Assembly (NCBI GenBank): GCA_947447815.1
Contig: CANFLJ010000135.1
Location: 1 to 5,845 of the forward strand
Length of the DNA: 5,845 nucleotides
Reading direction: 5' to 3'
Source of the DNA: Chitinophagaceae bacterium
GTDB lineage: Bacteria > Bacteroidota > Bacteroidia > Chitinophagales > Chitinophagaceae
Part shown: piece by piece, positions 1 to 4,727 of the stretch
Layout of the letters: each line of letters starts with the position of its first letter
Numbering within the stretch: position 1 is the first letter of the stretch
Notes under the pieces: generated by a model
The model's input: the letters and a program-made list of their open reading frames with translations, nothing else
What the model was told of the DNA's origin: nothing
Databases searched by the model: none
Made by a program: the position numbers and the translations under genes

Positions 1-1700
1 TCCTGTTTGTTGCCCTTCTTTACTAAGTATAAAGGTGGTTGAGCAAGGTATACATAACCCGATTCTACCAACTCCTTCATATAACGGAAGATGAAAGTAA
101 GAATCAATGTTGCAATGTGGGAACCATCCACATCGGCATCGGTCATGATAATTAGTTTATGATAACGGATCTTAGTTACGTTCAATGCTTTAGGATCGTC
201 GGGCGTACCAATGGTAACCCCCATTGCAGTGAAGATATTACGTATTTCCTCGTTCTCGTAAATCTTGTGCTCCATTGCTTTTTCTACGTTCAGAATCTTA
301 CCACGCAATGGCAGGATAGCCTGAAAGCTACGTTCTCTTCCTTGTTTTGCAGTACCACCGGCACTATCCCCTTCCACCAGGTATAGTTCGCACTTTTCAG
401 GATCTCTTTCGCTGCAATCGGCCAGTTTACCCGGCAAACCACCACCGCTTAATACGGTTTTACGTTGTACCAGTTCTCTTGCTTTCTTAGCGGCTACTCT
501 TGCCTGTGCTGCTAAAACTATTTTAGAAATTACATTCTTTGCTTCTCTTGGATTCTCTTCTAAGTAAATCAATAAAGCCTTAGAAACCGTAGTTTGTACA
601 ATCCCACTCACCTCGCTGTTACCCAGTTTGGTTTTGGTTTGTCCTTCAAACTGAGGTTCAGGAACTTTAACAGAGATAATAGCACTAAGACCTTCACGGA
701 AATCATCGCCTTCTACTTCTACCTTAGCTCTTTCAAAAAGACCTTCTTTATCACCATATCCTTTAAATACACGGGTGATAGCGGTTCTGAAACCAGCTAC
801 GTGTGTACCACCTTCGATGGTATTGATGTTATTTACGTAAGAGAAAATGTGTTCCTTGTAATCATCGCTATAGCTCATGGCTACTTCTACCGCCACATTG
901 TTTACTTCGTCGTACCCTTCGAAATACAATGTTTTTCCTATCAATGGAACACGGTTACTGGTTTGATCCAGCATTTCTACAAACTCTACTATACCACCTT
1001 CACTGTAAAACTCTTTAGTATAATGCGATCCATCTTCCAGTGTTTCTCTAAGATCGTTCAGAATAATTCTGATTTTACGATTCAGGAAAGACAGTTCTCT
1101 CAATCTACCTTCCAGTATTTCTTTCTGGAAAACGGTAGACTGCATGATAGAATCATCCGGCCAGAAGTGAACCGTTGTACCCGTTTCGTGCGATTCACCA
1201 ATTTCTCTTACAGAGTATTGAGGAACCCCTTTCTTATATTCCTGTTCAAATATCTTTCCTTCTCTTTTTACGGTTACCTGCATCAATTTACTCAATGCAT
1301 TCACGCAACTTACCCCCACACCGTGCAAACCACCAGATACCTTGTAGGTATTTTTATCAAACTTACCACCGGCATGCAATACGGTCATTACTACTTCCAG
1401 TGCACTACGTTTTTCTTTAGTGTGCATGGCAGTAGGAATACCACGACCATCATCCTCTACGCTTACCGAATTGTCTTCGTGAATATTTACGACGATGTTT
1501 TTACACCAACCCTGAAGGGCTTCATCTATTGAGTTATCAACTACTTCATATACTAAATGGTGTAAACCTTTCACCCCAATATCGCCAATGTACATGGCTG
1601 GTCTTTTTCTTACGGCTTCCAGTCCTTCTAATACCTGAATACTATCGGCACCGTAATCCTTATTCTCTTCGGCAAACTGATCCAATTCTTCGTTGTTCAT
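1..1700 (-). CDS. gyrB: DNA gyrase subunit B, 3' end beyond the window
   Basis: GyrB is the ATPase subunit of DNA gyrase (A2B2), which introduces negative supercoils into the chromosome. The frame reads without a stop from ATG at 1700 to the window edge, giving 566 codons; GyrB of this type is usually about 650 residues, so only the end of the TOPRIM/tail region is missing. Visible motifs: the GHKL ATP-binding fold with EVVDNSIDEAL near 52-62 (E52 matches the catalytic Glu), DDGRGIP at 83-89, and the ATP lid GGLHGVG at 123-129. The TOPRIM domain has EGDSAGG at 443-449, PLRGKILNVEKA at 464-475 and DADVDGSH at 521-528 (metal-binding acidic residues intact). R466 occupies the place of E. coli K447, a common variant. 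The start is supported by the usual GyrB N-terminus (YGADSIQVLEGLEAVRKRPAMYIG). ParE was considered, but GVKGLHHLVYEVVDNSIDEAL fits GyrB. It is codirectional with the upstream nfu gene, but a terminator lies between them. Confidence 0.97.
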   Translation of the reverse strand, partial: MNNEELDQFAEENKDYGADSIQVLEGLEAVRKRPAMYIGDIGVKGLHHLVYEVVDNSIDEALQGWCKNIVVNIHEDNSVSVEDDGRGIPTAMHTKEKRSALEVVMTVLHAGGKFDKNTYKVSGGLHGVGVSCVNALSKLMQVTVKREGKIFEQEYKKGVPQYSVREIGESHETGTTVHFWPDDSIMQSTVFQKEILEGRLRELSFLNRKIRIILNDLRETLEDGSHYTKEFYSEGGIVEFVEMLDQTSNRVPLIGKTLYFEGYDEVNNVAVEVAMSYSDDYKEHIFSYVNNINTIEGGTHVAGFRTAITRVFKGYGDKEGLFERAKVEVEGDDFREGLSAIISVKVPEPQFEGQTKTKLGNSEVSGIVQTTVSKALLIYLEENPREAKNVISKIVLAAQARVAAKKARELVQRKTVLSGGGLPGKLADCSERDPEKCELYLVEGDSAGGTAKQGRERSFQAILPLRGKILNVEKAMEHKIYENEEIRNIFTAMGVTIGTPDDPKALNVTKIRYHKLIIMTDADVDGSHIATLILTFIFRYMKELVESGYVYLAQPPLYLVKKGNKQ

Positions 1701-1744
1701 ATATTTAAAATAATCCTAGAAATTAACTTCTCTAAAAGAGGGGG

Positions 1745-1774
1745 TAAAGATAAAGGAAAACACCCTTTCTTTAA
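1745..1774 (-). promoter_or_regulatory. possible gyrB promoter (weak Bacteroidota-type)
   Basis: Read on the minus strand, TATCTTTA (1752-1745) matches the Bacteroidota -7 consensus TAnnTTTG at all but the last base. TTAA lies 18 bp upstream (1774-1771), where TTTG would be expected. It sits 44 nt before the gyrB ATG. The leader is A/T-rich with no clear Shine-Dalgarno. gyrB needs its own promoter because a strong terminator separates it from nfu, but this match is weak. Confidence 0.3.
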
Positions 1775-1826
1775 GCTGTTTTTGCCTTTAAAACGGATTT
1801 GGGGAAAACATTGTGATATAAACCAA

Positions 1827-1858
1827 AAAAGAGCCGCTAAACAGTTAGCGGCTCTTTT
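1827..1858 (-). terminator. intrinsic terminator of the nfu gene
   Basis: This is a perfect 14-bp inverted repeat (AAAAGAGCCGCTAA, loop ACAG, TTAGCGGCTCTTTT). It starts 28 nt after the nfu stop codon. On the minus strand the stem is followed by a run of six T's, as expected for rho-independent termination of nfu before gyrB. The symmetric A/T flanks would also allow it to work in the plus direction, but no plus-strand gene ends here. Confidence 0.9.
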
Positions 1859-1886
1859 GATAACATTATCATATTTACTGTGCAGA

Positions 1887-2486
1887 TTATTCTGCTTCAG
1901 CTACTACTTCTCTTACTTCCGGAATCATTCTTTTCATCATTCCTTCGATACCCGATTTAAGGGTAATCATCGATGATGGGCAACCACTGCAACTACCTTG
2001 TAGCATCAGGGTTACGGTACCACTATCATAGCTTTTAAACTGAATAGCGCCGCCATCCATTTCTACCGCTGGTTTTACGTAGCTTTCCAGCAATTCTTTT
2101 ACTCTTTTTACTACATCATCGTCATCAGCACTGGCTACATTGCTTGATTCTTGCTTAACTTTAGCGGCTTCTTCTTCATTTACCACTACTCCACCTGCTT
2201 CAAGATATTCTTTCAGAAATATTTTGATGGTAGGTATTACATCCTGCCAGTCATCCGTATCGGAAGTCTTGGTTAGGGTAATAAAATTGCTGGCTATAAA
2301 AACGCTTTTGATAAATGGAAAACAGAAAAGCTCTTTAGCTAAAGGAGAAGGACCAGCCTGACTTTCATCTTGAAAATCAATGCTTTTGCCTGGATACAAC
2401 AACTTGTTTGCAACAAATTTCATTGTTTCCGGATTGGGTGTCATTTCGGTATAAATACTGATTACCGGATTGCCTGTCTTGATCAT
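1887..2486 (-). CDS. Nfu/NifU-family Fe-S cluster scaffold protein
   Basis: The 199-residue protein has the two-domain layout of Nfu scaffold proteins. These assemble or carry [4Fe-4S] clusters in the cytosol and hand them to client enzymes. Residues about 8-95 form the Nfu N-terminal domain (TEMTPNPETMKFVANK at 13-28; LFCFPFIKSVFIASNFITLTK at 53-73). A charged Glu/Lys/Asp linker (about 103-124) leads to the NifU C-terminal domain. That domain carries PAVEMDGGAIQF at 139-150 and the cluster-binding CSGC (C166, C169) followed by PSSMITLKSGIE. The order matches mitochondrial NFU1 rather than E. coli NfuA, whose N-terminal half is a degenerate A-type carrier. The ATG at 2486 starts the usual MIKTGNPV segment; M15 is internal to the conserved domain. 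A good -7 element lies 31 nt upstream and a terminator follows, so the gene looks monocistronic. It is divergent from the S4 gene across 153 bp. Confidence 0.93.
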   Translation of the reverse strand: MIKTGNPVISIYTEMTPNPETMKFVANKLLYPGKSIDFQDESQAGPSPLAKELFCFPFIKSVFIASNFITLTKTSDTDDWQDVIPTIKIFLKEYLEAGGVVVNEEEAAKVKQESSNVASADDDDVVKRVKELLESYVKPAVEMDGGAIQFKSYDSGTVTLMLQGSCSGCPSSMITLKSGIEGMMKRMIPEVREVVAEAE

Positions 2487-2517
2487 AACTTTTATATTAA
2501 ATCCTTTAAAAGATGAG

Positions 2518-2525
2518 CAAATGTA
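2518..2525 (-). promoter_or_regulatory. nfu promoter, -7 element
   Basis: On the minus strand this reads TACATTTG, an exact match to the Bacteroidota -7 consensus TAnnTTTG, ending 31 nt before the nfu ATG. I do not see a clear TTTG -33 box at the usual spacing; TGTTTA lies slightly too close. The leader is A/T-rich and has no Shine-Dalgarno. Confidence 0.55.
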
Positions 2526-2612
2526 ACGACTGTATCGGGTAAACAGGTAATTGAAGGTTAAAATGACTTTTATGTGAAGTTAAAATTCCACATATCGCAA
2601 TGTACAAATCTG

Positions 2613-2620
2613 TATTTTTA
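2613..2620 (+). promoter_or_regulatory. possible promoter of the S4-domain gene, -7 element
   Basis: TATTTTTA matches TAnnTTTG at 7 of 8 positions. It ends 19 nt before the ATG, the same distance seen for the stronger fumC element. No convincing -33 box is visible. Confidence 0.35.
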
Positions 2621-2639
2621 CCCCTGTTGAGTAACCATT

Positions 2640-3047
2640 ATGCATAAAGAAAACGAGAAATTAAGGGTTGATAAATACTTGTGGGCAATACGTGTTTTTA
2701 AGAGTAGAAGCATTGCTTCGGAGGCCTGCGATAAGGGCCGGGTAAAGCTAAACGGCCTATCGGTAAAGGCTTCTAAAACAGTAACTATCGGAGATCAATA
2801 CGAAGTGAGGACGGAAGCCAAGAACTGGGTATTGAAAGTAACCGCACTATTGTATACGCGCGTTCAATACAGTGAAGCCATTAAATACTATACCGATCTT
2901 ACCCCACCGGAAGATAAAGATCTGATGCCTTATCAATCGGAATCTTTCTATACCGGGAAAAGATTGAGTAAAGTAGGCAGACCCACCAAGAAGGAAAGAA
3001 GGAATATAGAAGGATTTACGGATGGAGAAGAGAAGTTTGAGGAGTAA
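2640..3047 (+). CDS. hslR: S4-domain RNA-binding protein, Hsp15-like
   Basis: The 135-residue protein resembles Hsp15, which in E. coli binds free 50S subunits carrying stalled peptidyl-tRNA and helps recycle them. The S4 RNA-binding domain spans about residues 8-55: RVDKYLWAIRVFKSRSIASEAC at 9-30, then KGRVKLNG at 32-39. The C-terminal part has GRPTKKERRNIEGF at 113-126, which lines up with the RPDKKERRDLLRF segment of E. coli Hsp15. Length is close to the E. coli protein (133). This two-ended match favours Hsp15 over other small S4 proteins (RluB/RsuA fragments, YaaA-type). The ATG at 2640 is the only sensible start before the S4 motif. The gene is divergent from nfu and convergent with the DUF5606-type gene. 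Its last codons and stop (GAG GAG TAA) lie inside a purine-rich heptad array that runs on past the gene. Confidence 0.88.
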   Translation: MHKENEKLRVDKYLWAIRVFKSRSIASEACDKGRVKLNGLSVKASKTVTIGDQYEVRTEAKNWVLKVTALLYTRVQYSEAIKYYTDLTPPEDKDLMPYQSESFYTGKRLSKVGRPTKKERRNIEGFTDGEEKFEE

Positions 3048-3068
3048 GGAGGTAGGAGATAGGAAAAT
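3041..3068. repeat. purine-rich heptad array overlapping the S4-gene stop codon
   Basis: Four consecutive 7-mers: GGAGTAA at 3041, GGAGGTA at 3048, GGAGATA at 3055 and GGAAAAT at 3062. The first three agree at GGAG--A. The first unit contains the last Glu bases and the TAA stop of the S4 gene. Strand bias is extreme (almost all purines on the plus strand). It is followed after two bases by the RGTWACY array. Confidence 0.6.
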
Positions 3069-3070
3069 AC

Positions 3071-3126
3071 AGTTACTAGTTGCCGGTAACCAGTAACTTG
3101 TAACTAGCTAAAAGTGTCCGGTTACT
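3071..3126. repeat. RGTWACY heptad array A (core 3071-3105)
   Basis: Five clear heptads: AGTTACT at 3071, AGTTGCC at 3078, GGTAACC at 3085, AGTAACT at 3092 and TGTAACT at 3099. Two degenerate units and then GGTTACT at 3120 extend it in the same phase. The unit RGTWACY is its own reverse complement apart from the central W, so the array is also an imperfect dyad (17-base arms around 3088, 14 of 17 pairing). It lies between the S4 stop and the shared terminator. The 27 bases at 3079-3105 are 24/27 identical to 3747-3773. Confidence 0.75.
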
Positions 3127-3143
3127 TTATTTATCACGATACA

Positions 3144-3181
3144 AAAAGGAGCGCCTTGCGTATGTTGCGGGCGCTCCTTTT
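3144..3181. terminator. bidirectional intrinsic terminator between convergent genes
   Basis: The inverted repeat AAAAGGAGCGCC / GGCGCTCCTTTT has 12 bp and a 14-base loop. It lies 97 nt after the S4-gene stop and 17 nt beyond the end of the DUF5606-type gene. T-rich tracts follow the stem in both directions, so it can serve both convergent transcripts. Confidence 0.88.
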
Positions 3182-3197
3182 ATCTTTAATAAGTATA

Positions 3198-3617
3198 TTA
3201 TTCTGCTGTAGCTGCTGCTTCCTCTTCCTCGCCAGTAGGAAACTCTAAAGAAATATCTGCCGCTTTCAATTGCGAAAACCATTTTACCATCTTCTTCATA
3301 TCGCTGGCATATACTCTACCAAAATCCATGGTAGGATATACTACTTCAAAATATGCTTTTACCGCTTTAGGGTCTTTTTCGGAAGGTAATTCCTGTGTGC
3401 TCGCTTTCATTGCCTGAAATACCTCTATCAGATTTACATTCTCTCTTTCGGTAAATACTTCAATGTTTACCACCTGTGTAAACTGATGTTGACGATTGCT
3501 TACAAACTTAGTTGCTTTATCATCCAAAGAACGCACAATAGCACCATCTGTTTTGCTGGCCACAAACTCGAACAATCCAGGTAAACCTACTACTGATATC
3601 AATTTGCTATACTCCAT
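3198..3617 (-). CDS. DUF5606-type conserved protein of unknown function
   Basis: The 139-residue soluble protein has no signal peptide or membrane segment. I recognise the pattern of the Bacteroidota DUF5606 family: an N-terminal small domain with SVVGLPGLFEFVASKTDGAIVRSLDD (8-33), an IEVFTERENVNLIEVFQAM segment (52-70), and the C-terminal signature GRVYASDMKKMVKWFSQLKA (100-119). No catalytic residues can be named and the function is not known to me. The last 11 residues are a Glu/Ala tail, probably disordered. The ATG at 3617 begins directly before the conserved segment; a near-consensus -7 element lies 18 nt upstream. The gene stands alone between the bidirectional terminator and a spacer full of short repeats. 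Its upstream neighbour exbD has the same orientation, 179 bp away, so read-through is possible. Two copies of a 27-bp repeat bracket it. Confidence 0.85.
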   Translation of the reverse strand: MEYSKLISVVGLPGLFEFVASKTDGAIVRSLDDKATKFVSNRQHQFTQVVNIEVFTERENVNLIEVFQAMKASTQELPSEKDPKAVKAYFEVVYPTMDFGRVYASDMKKMVKWFSQLKAADISLEFPTGEEEEAAATAE

Positions 3618-3635
3618 ACTCCAATTTTAGGGCTG

Positions 3636-3643
3636 CAAAGTAA
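3636..3643 (-). promoter_or_regulatory. possible promoter of the DUF5606-type gene, -7 element
   Basis: On the minus strand this reads TTACTTTG, one mismatch from TAnnTTTG, 18 nt before the ATG. That is the distance seen at fumC. The -33 region falls in the AATTAGCT octads and has no TTTG. Confidence 0.4.
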
Positions 3644-3654
3644 GGGGAAATAAC

Positions 3655-3694
3655 AATTAGCTAATTAGCTAATTTGATGATGTGCTAATGAATA
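3655..3694. repeat. AATTAGCT octad array
   Basis: Octads in phase: AATTAGCT at 3655, AATTAGCT at 3663, AATTTGAT at 3671, GATGTGCT at 3679 and AATGAATA at 3687. The first two units are identical and the rest drift. The unit is built from the palindromes AATT and AGCT. It lies just upstream of the DUF5606-type promoter candidate. The related word TGCTAAT recurs at 4599-4622. Confidence 0.55.
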
Positions 3695-3724
3695 CAGATA
3701 CTAAAATGATTATTTAACAAGGAT

Positions 3725-3773
3725 AGTTGCAGGTTCCCAGTTACAGGTTACCGGTAACCAGTAACCTGCAACT
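3725..3773. repeat. RGTWACY heptad array B, exactly seven units
   Basis: The 49 bp divide into seven heptads: AGTTGCA at 3725, GGTTCCC at 3732, AGTTACA at 3739, GGTTACC at 3746, GGTAACC at 3753, AGTAACC at 3760 and TGCAACT at 3767. Polarity flips from GTTNC to GTAAC/GCAAC at the 3752/3753 boundary. The first 11 bases (3725-3735) and last 11 (3763-3773) are perfect inverted repeats, and 3746-3759 is a perfect 14-bp palindrome. It sits 24 bp downstream of the exbD stop, where no classic terminator is seen. A transcript could fold here, but no T-run follows. Confidence 0.8.
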
Positions 3774-3796
3774 GTTTTAATTTTCTAATGCTTTAA

Positions 3797-4306
3797 TTAC
3801 TGATATTTAGGACTCAGCTTCTTTTCTTCCTCCGTCAAATCGGTTAACACAAACTTTCTGATGTCGTTTATCTGCATCTCATTCAACGATGCCACCACAT
3901 TACTATAGGTAGAAAGGCTGGTAGGCTTGATGATAACCGTAGTAACCGTATCGGTACCCCATCTTTCCTGTACCATTTTCTTTTTATTAATCAACATCTT
4001 CCTCAATCCATTGTCTTTAAAGGTTACGCTAGCCATTTTACCTACCTCATCGCCATTATAATAGTCCACTGTATTATTATCCCTCAATATCAGGGTAACG
4101 GTTTTACTTACTGCCGCTTTGGTAGAAGGACCATCCGCAGGAAGATCCAGCCTTAGTGCATGATTCTTTGTCATGGTAGTGGTAATGATAAAGAAGGTAA
4201 TCAATAAGAATCCAAGATCAACCATTGGAGTTAAGTCTACCTTGGTAGATAATACTCTTCTTGGATGTTTTCCCTTTGCTGCTTTGTTGCTAATGATTTC
4301 GGCCAT
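3797..4306 (-). CDS. exbD: ExbD/TolR-family energy transducer subunit
   Basis: The 169-residue inner-membrane protein belongs to the ExbD/TolR family, which with ExbB/TolQ forms a proton-driven motor energising TonB-dependent outer-membrane uptake or Tol functions. Residues 1-22 are short, basic and cytoplasmic. A single transmembrane helix follows at about 29-45, in the segment VDLTPMVDLGFLLITFFII, with the conserved membrane Asp at D30 (E. coli ExbD D25 equivalent). The periplasmic domain follows, with LRLDLPA at 51-57 and VIIKPTSLSTYSNVVASLNEMQINDI at about 123-148. The C-terminal tail is acidic/lysine-rich. Length is normal for Bacteroidota ExbD. The ATG at 4306 gives the expected short N-terminus. 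No exbB, second exbD or tonB lies next to it: downstream is the DUF5606-type gene, upstream 421 bp of non-coding DNA and then fumC on the other strand. ExbD rather than TolR is the likelier subfamily, but sequence alone does not settle it. Confidence 0.92.
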   Translation of the reverse strand: MAEIISNKAAKGKHPRRVLSTKVDLTPMVDLGFLLITFFIITTTMTKNHALRLDLPADGPSTKAAVSKTVTLILRDNNTVDYYNGDEVGKMASVTFKDNGLRKMLINKKKMVQERWGTDTVTTVIIKPTSLSTYSNVVASLNEMQINDIRKFVLTDLTEEEKKLSPKYQ

Positions 4307-4343
4307 GATGATTAATTTTAATTGTTCTGAATATTGTTTTCCT

Positions 4344-4366
4344 GAATCGTGAGTCGTGAATCGTGA
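4344..4366. repeat. GANTCGT heptad array
   Basis: Three and a quarter heptads: GAATCGT at 4344, GAGTCGT at 4351, GAATCGT at 4358, then GA. Units differ only at the third base, so each carries the interrupted palindrome GANTC followed by GT. It is 38 bp upstream of the exbD start, within its probable leader or promoter region. Confidence 0.8.
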
Positions 4367-4494
4367 TTAATACAGACCAAAAACTTTGGTAATGCTTCAC
4401 GCTACACAATAAAGATGTATAGAAAGTATTTTTTCCATAATCTCCATCGTATAATCATTTCCTTGCAATGCATATAAAGAATAATTTAAAAACC

Positions 4495-4515
4495 AGCAAC
4501 CGGAAACCTGAAATG
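4495..4515. repeat. degenerate heptad array related to RGTWACY
   Basis: AGCAACC at 4495, GGAAACC at 4502 and TGAAATG at 4509 keep a 7-bp phase. They resemble the AGTAACC, GGTAACC and TGCAACT units of array B with substitutions. It looks like a decayed copy; on its own the match could be chance. Confidence 0.4.
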
Positions 4516-4562
4516 GTATTCTCCTTCCCTCCTTTCTCTGCGGCAATGTATTTGTATTTGCA

Positions 4563-4583
4563 TTAAGCGTTTAGCGTTCTGCT
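4563..4583. repeat. TTTAGCG-like heptads
   Basis: TTAAGCG at 4563, TTTAGCG at 4570 and TTCTGCT at 4577. The first two units differ at one base; the third is diverged. This short array is meaningful mainly because it lies among other 7-bp arrays. Confidence 0.4.
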
Positions 4584-4590
4584 GTATTAA

Positions 4591-4622
4591 TCCGCAAATG
4601 CTAATGCTTAAATCTGCTAATT
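4591..4622. repeat. TGCTAAT-type octads
   Basis: In 8-bp phase: TCCGCAAA at 4591, TGCTAATG at 4599, CTTAAATC at 4607 and TGCTAATT at 4615. Two units share TGCTAAT. The word also occurs in the octad array at 3655-3694 (TGTGCTAATG at 3681), so the two are probably the same repeat type. Confidence 0.45.
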
Positions 4623-4677
4623 ATATCTCTATTCCCCCTTTTCTATATCGTTTACGCATAAAAAGTGCTGAATATCA

Positions 4678-4708
4678 TTTTTCTACTTCATAATCTGCTA
4701 TACTTTTG
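4678..4708 (+). promoter_or_regulatory. fumC promoter, Bacteroidota type
   Basis: TACTTTTG at 4701-4708 matches TAnnTTTG exactly. TTTT at 4678-4681 stands 19 bp upstream, in place of the TTTG -33 box. The -7 box ends 19 nt before the fumC ATG, so the leader would be very short. The leader is A-rich (ACTAAAAAATAAATT) with no Shine-Dalgarno, typical of this phylum. Confidence 0.7.
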
Positions 4709-4727
4709 CGCCACTAAAAAATAAATT

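Larger units (their letters stand above)
4307..4727. other. 421-bp gene-free spacer between divergent exbD and fumC
   Basis: No reading frame with family resemblance is present on either strand. The stretch holds four short tandem arrays (4344-4366, 4495-4515, 4563-4583, 4591-4622) and the fumC promoter at its right end. I could not find a convincing Bacteroidota-type promoter for exbD; the 40 nt before its ATG contain only A/T-rich leader and part of the GANTCGT array. The rest is A/T-rich sequence with no recognisable structure. Confidence 0.7.

Noticed and set aside
159..386. Small plus-strand frame of 75 codons
   Set aside because: Lies wholly antisense to the TOPRIM part of gyrB and has no family resemblance or start signals.
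594..1532. Long plus-strand open frame (312 codons) and a shorter one at 1175-1420
   Set aside because: Both are antisense to gyrB, whose motifs are intact on the minus strand. The translated product is rich in Phe/Tyr/Thr with no recognisable domain, as expected from reading a coding strand backwards.
1..1700. parE (topoisomerase IV) instead of gyrB
   Set aside because: The N-terminal segment through GVKGLHHLVYEVVDNSIDEAL follows the GyrB pattern.
1782..2361. Plus-strand frames at 1782-1976 and 2140-2361
   Set aside because: The first runs across the nfu terminator hairpin into antisense nfu; the second is entirely antisense to nfu. Neither has a start signal or plausible protein composition.
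3041..3773. CRISPR array
   Set aside because: The repeat units are 7-8 bp with no spacers, so the arrays do not fit CRISPR, and no cas gene is present.
3725..3773. Ordinary intrinsic terminator for exbD
   Set aside because: The inverted repeats could fold, but no T-run follows on the minus strand, and the same heptad rule appears in array A, which sits beside a separate proper terminator. A role in transcript 3'-end protection is still possible.
4537..4563. Possible promoter in the GTATTTGTATTTGC stretch
   Set aside because: It offers TTTG words but no TAnnTTTG in correct register; the element at 4701-4708 is a far better fit for fumC.
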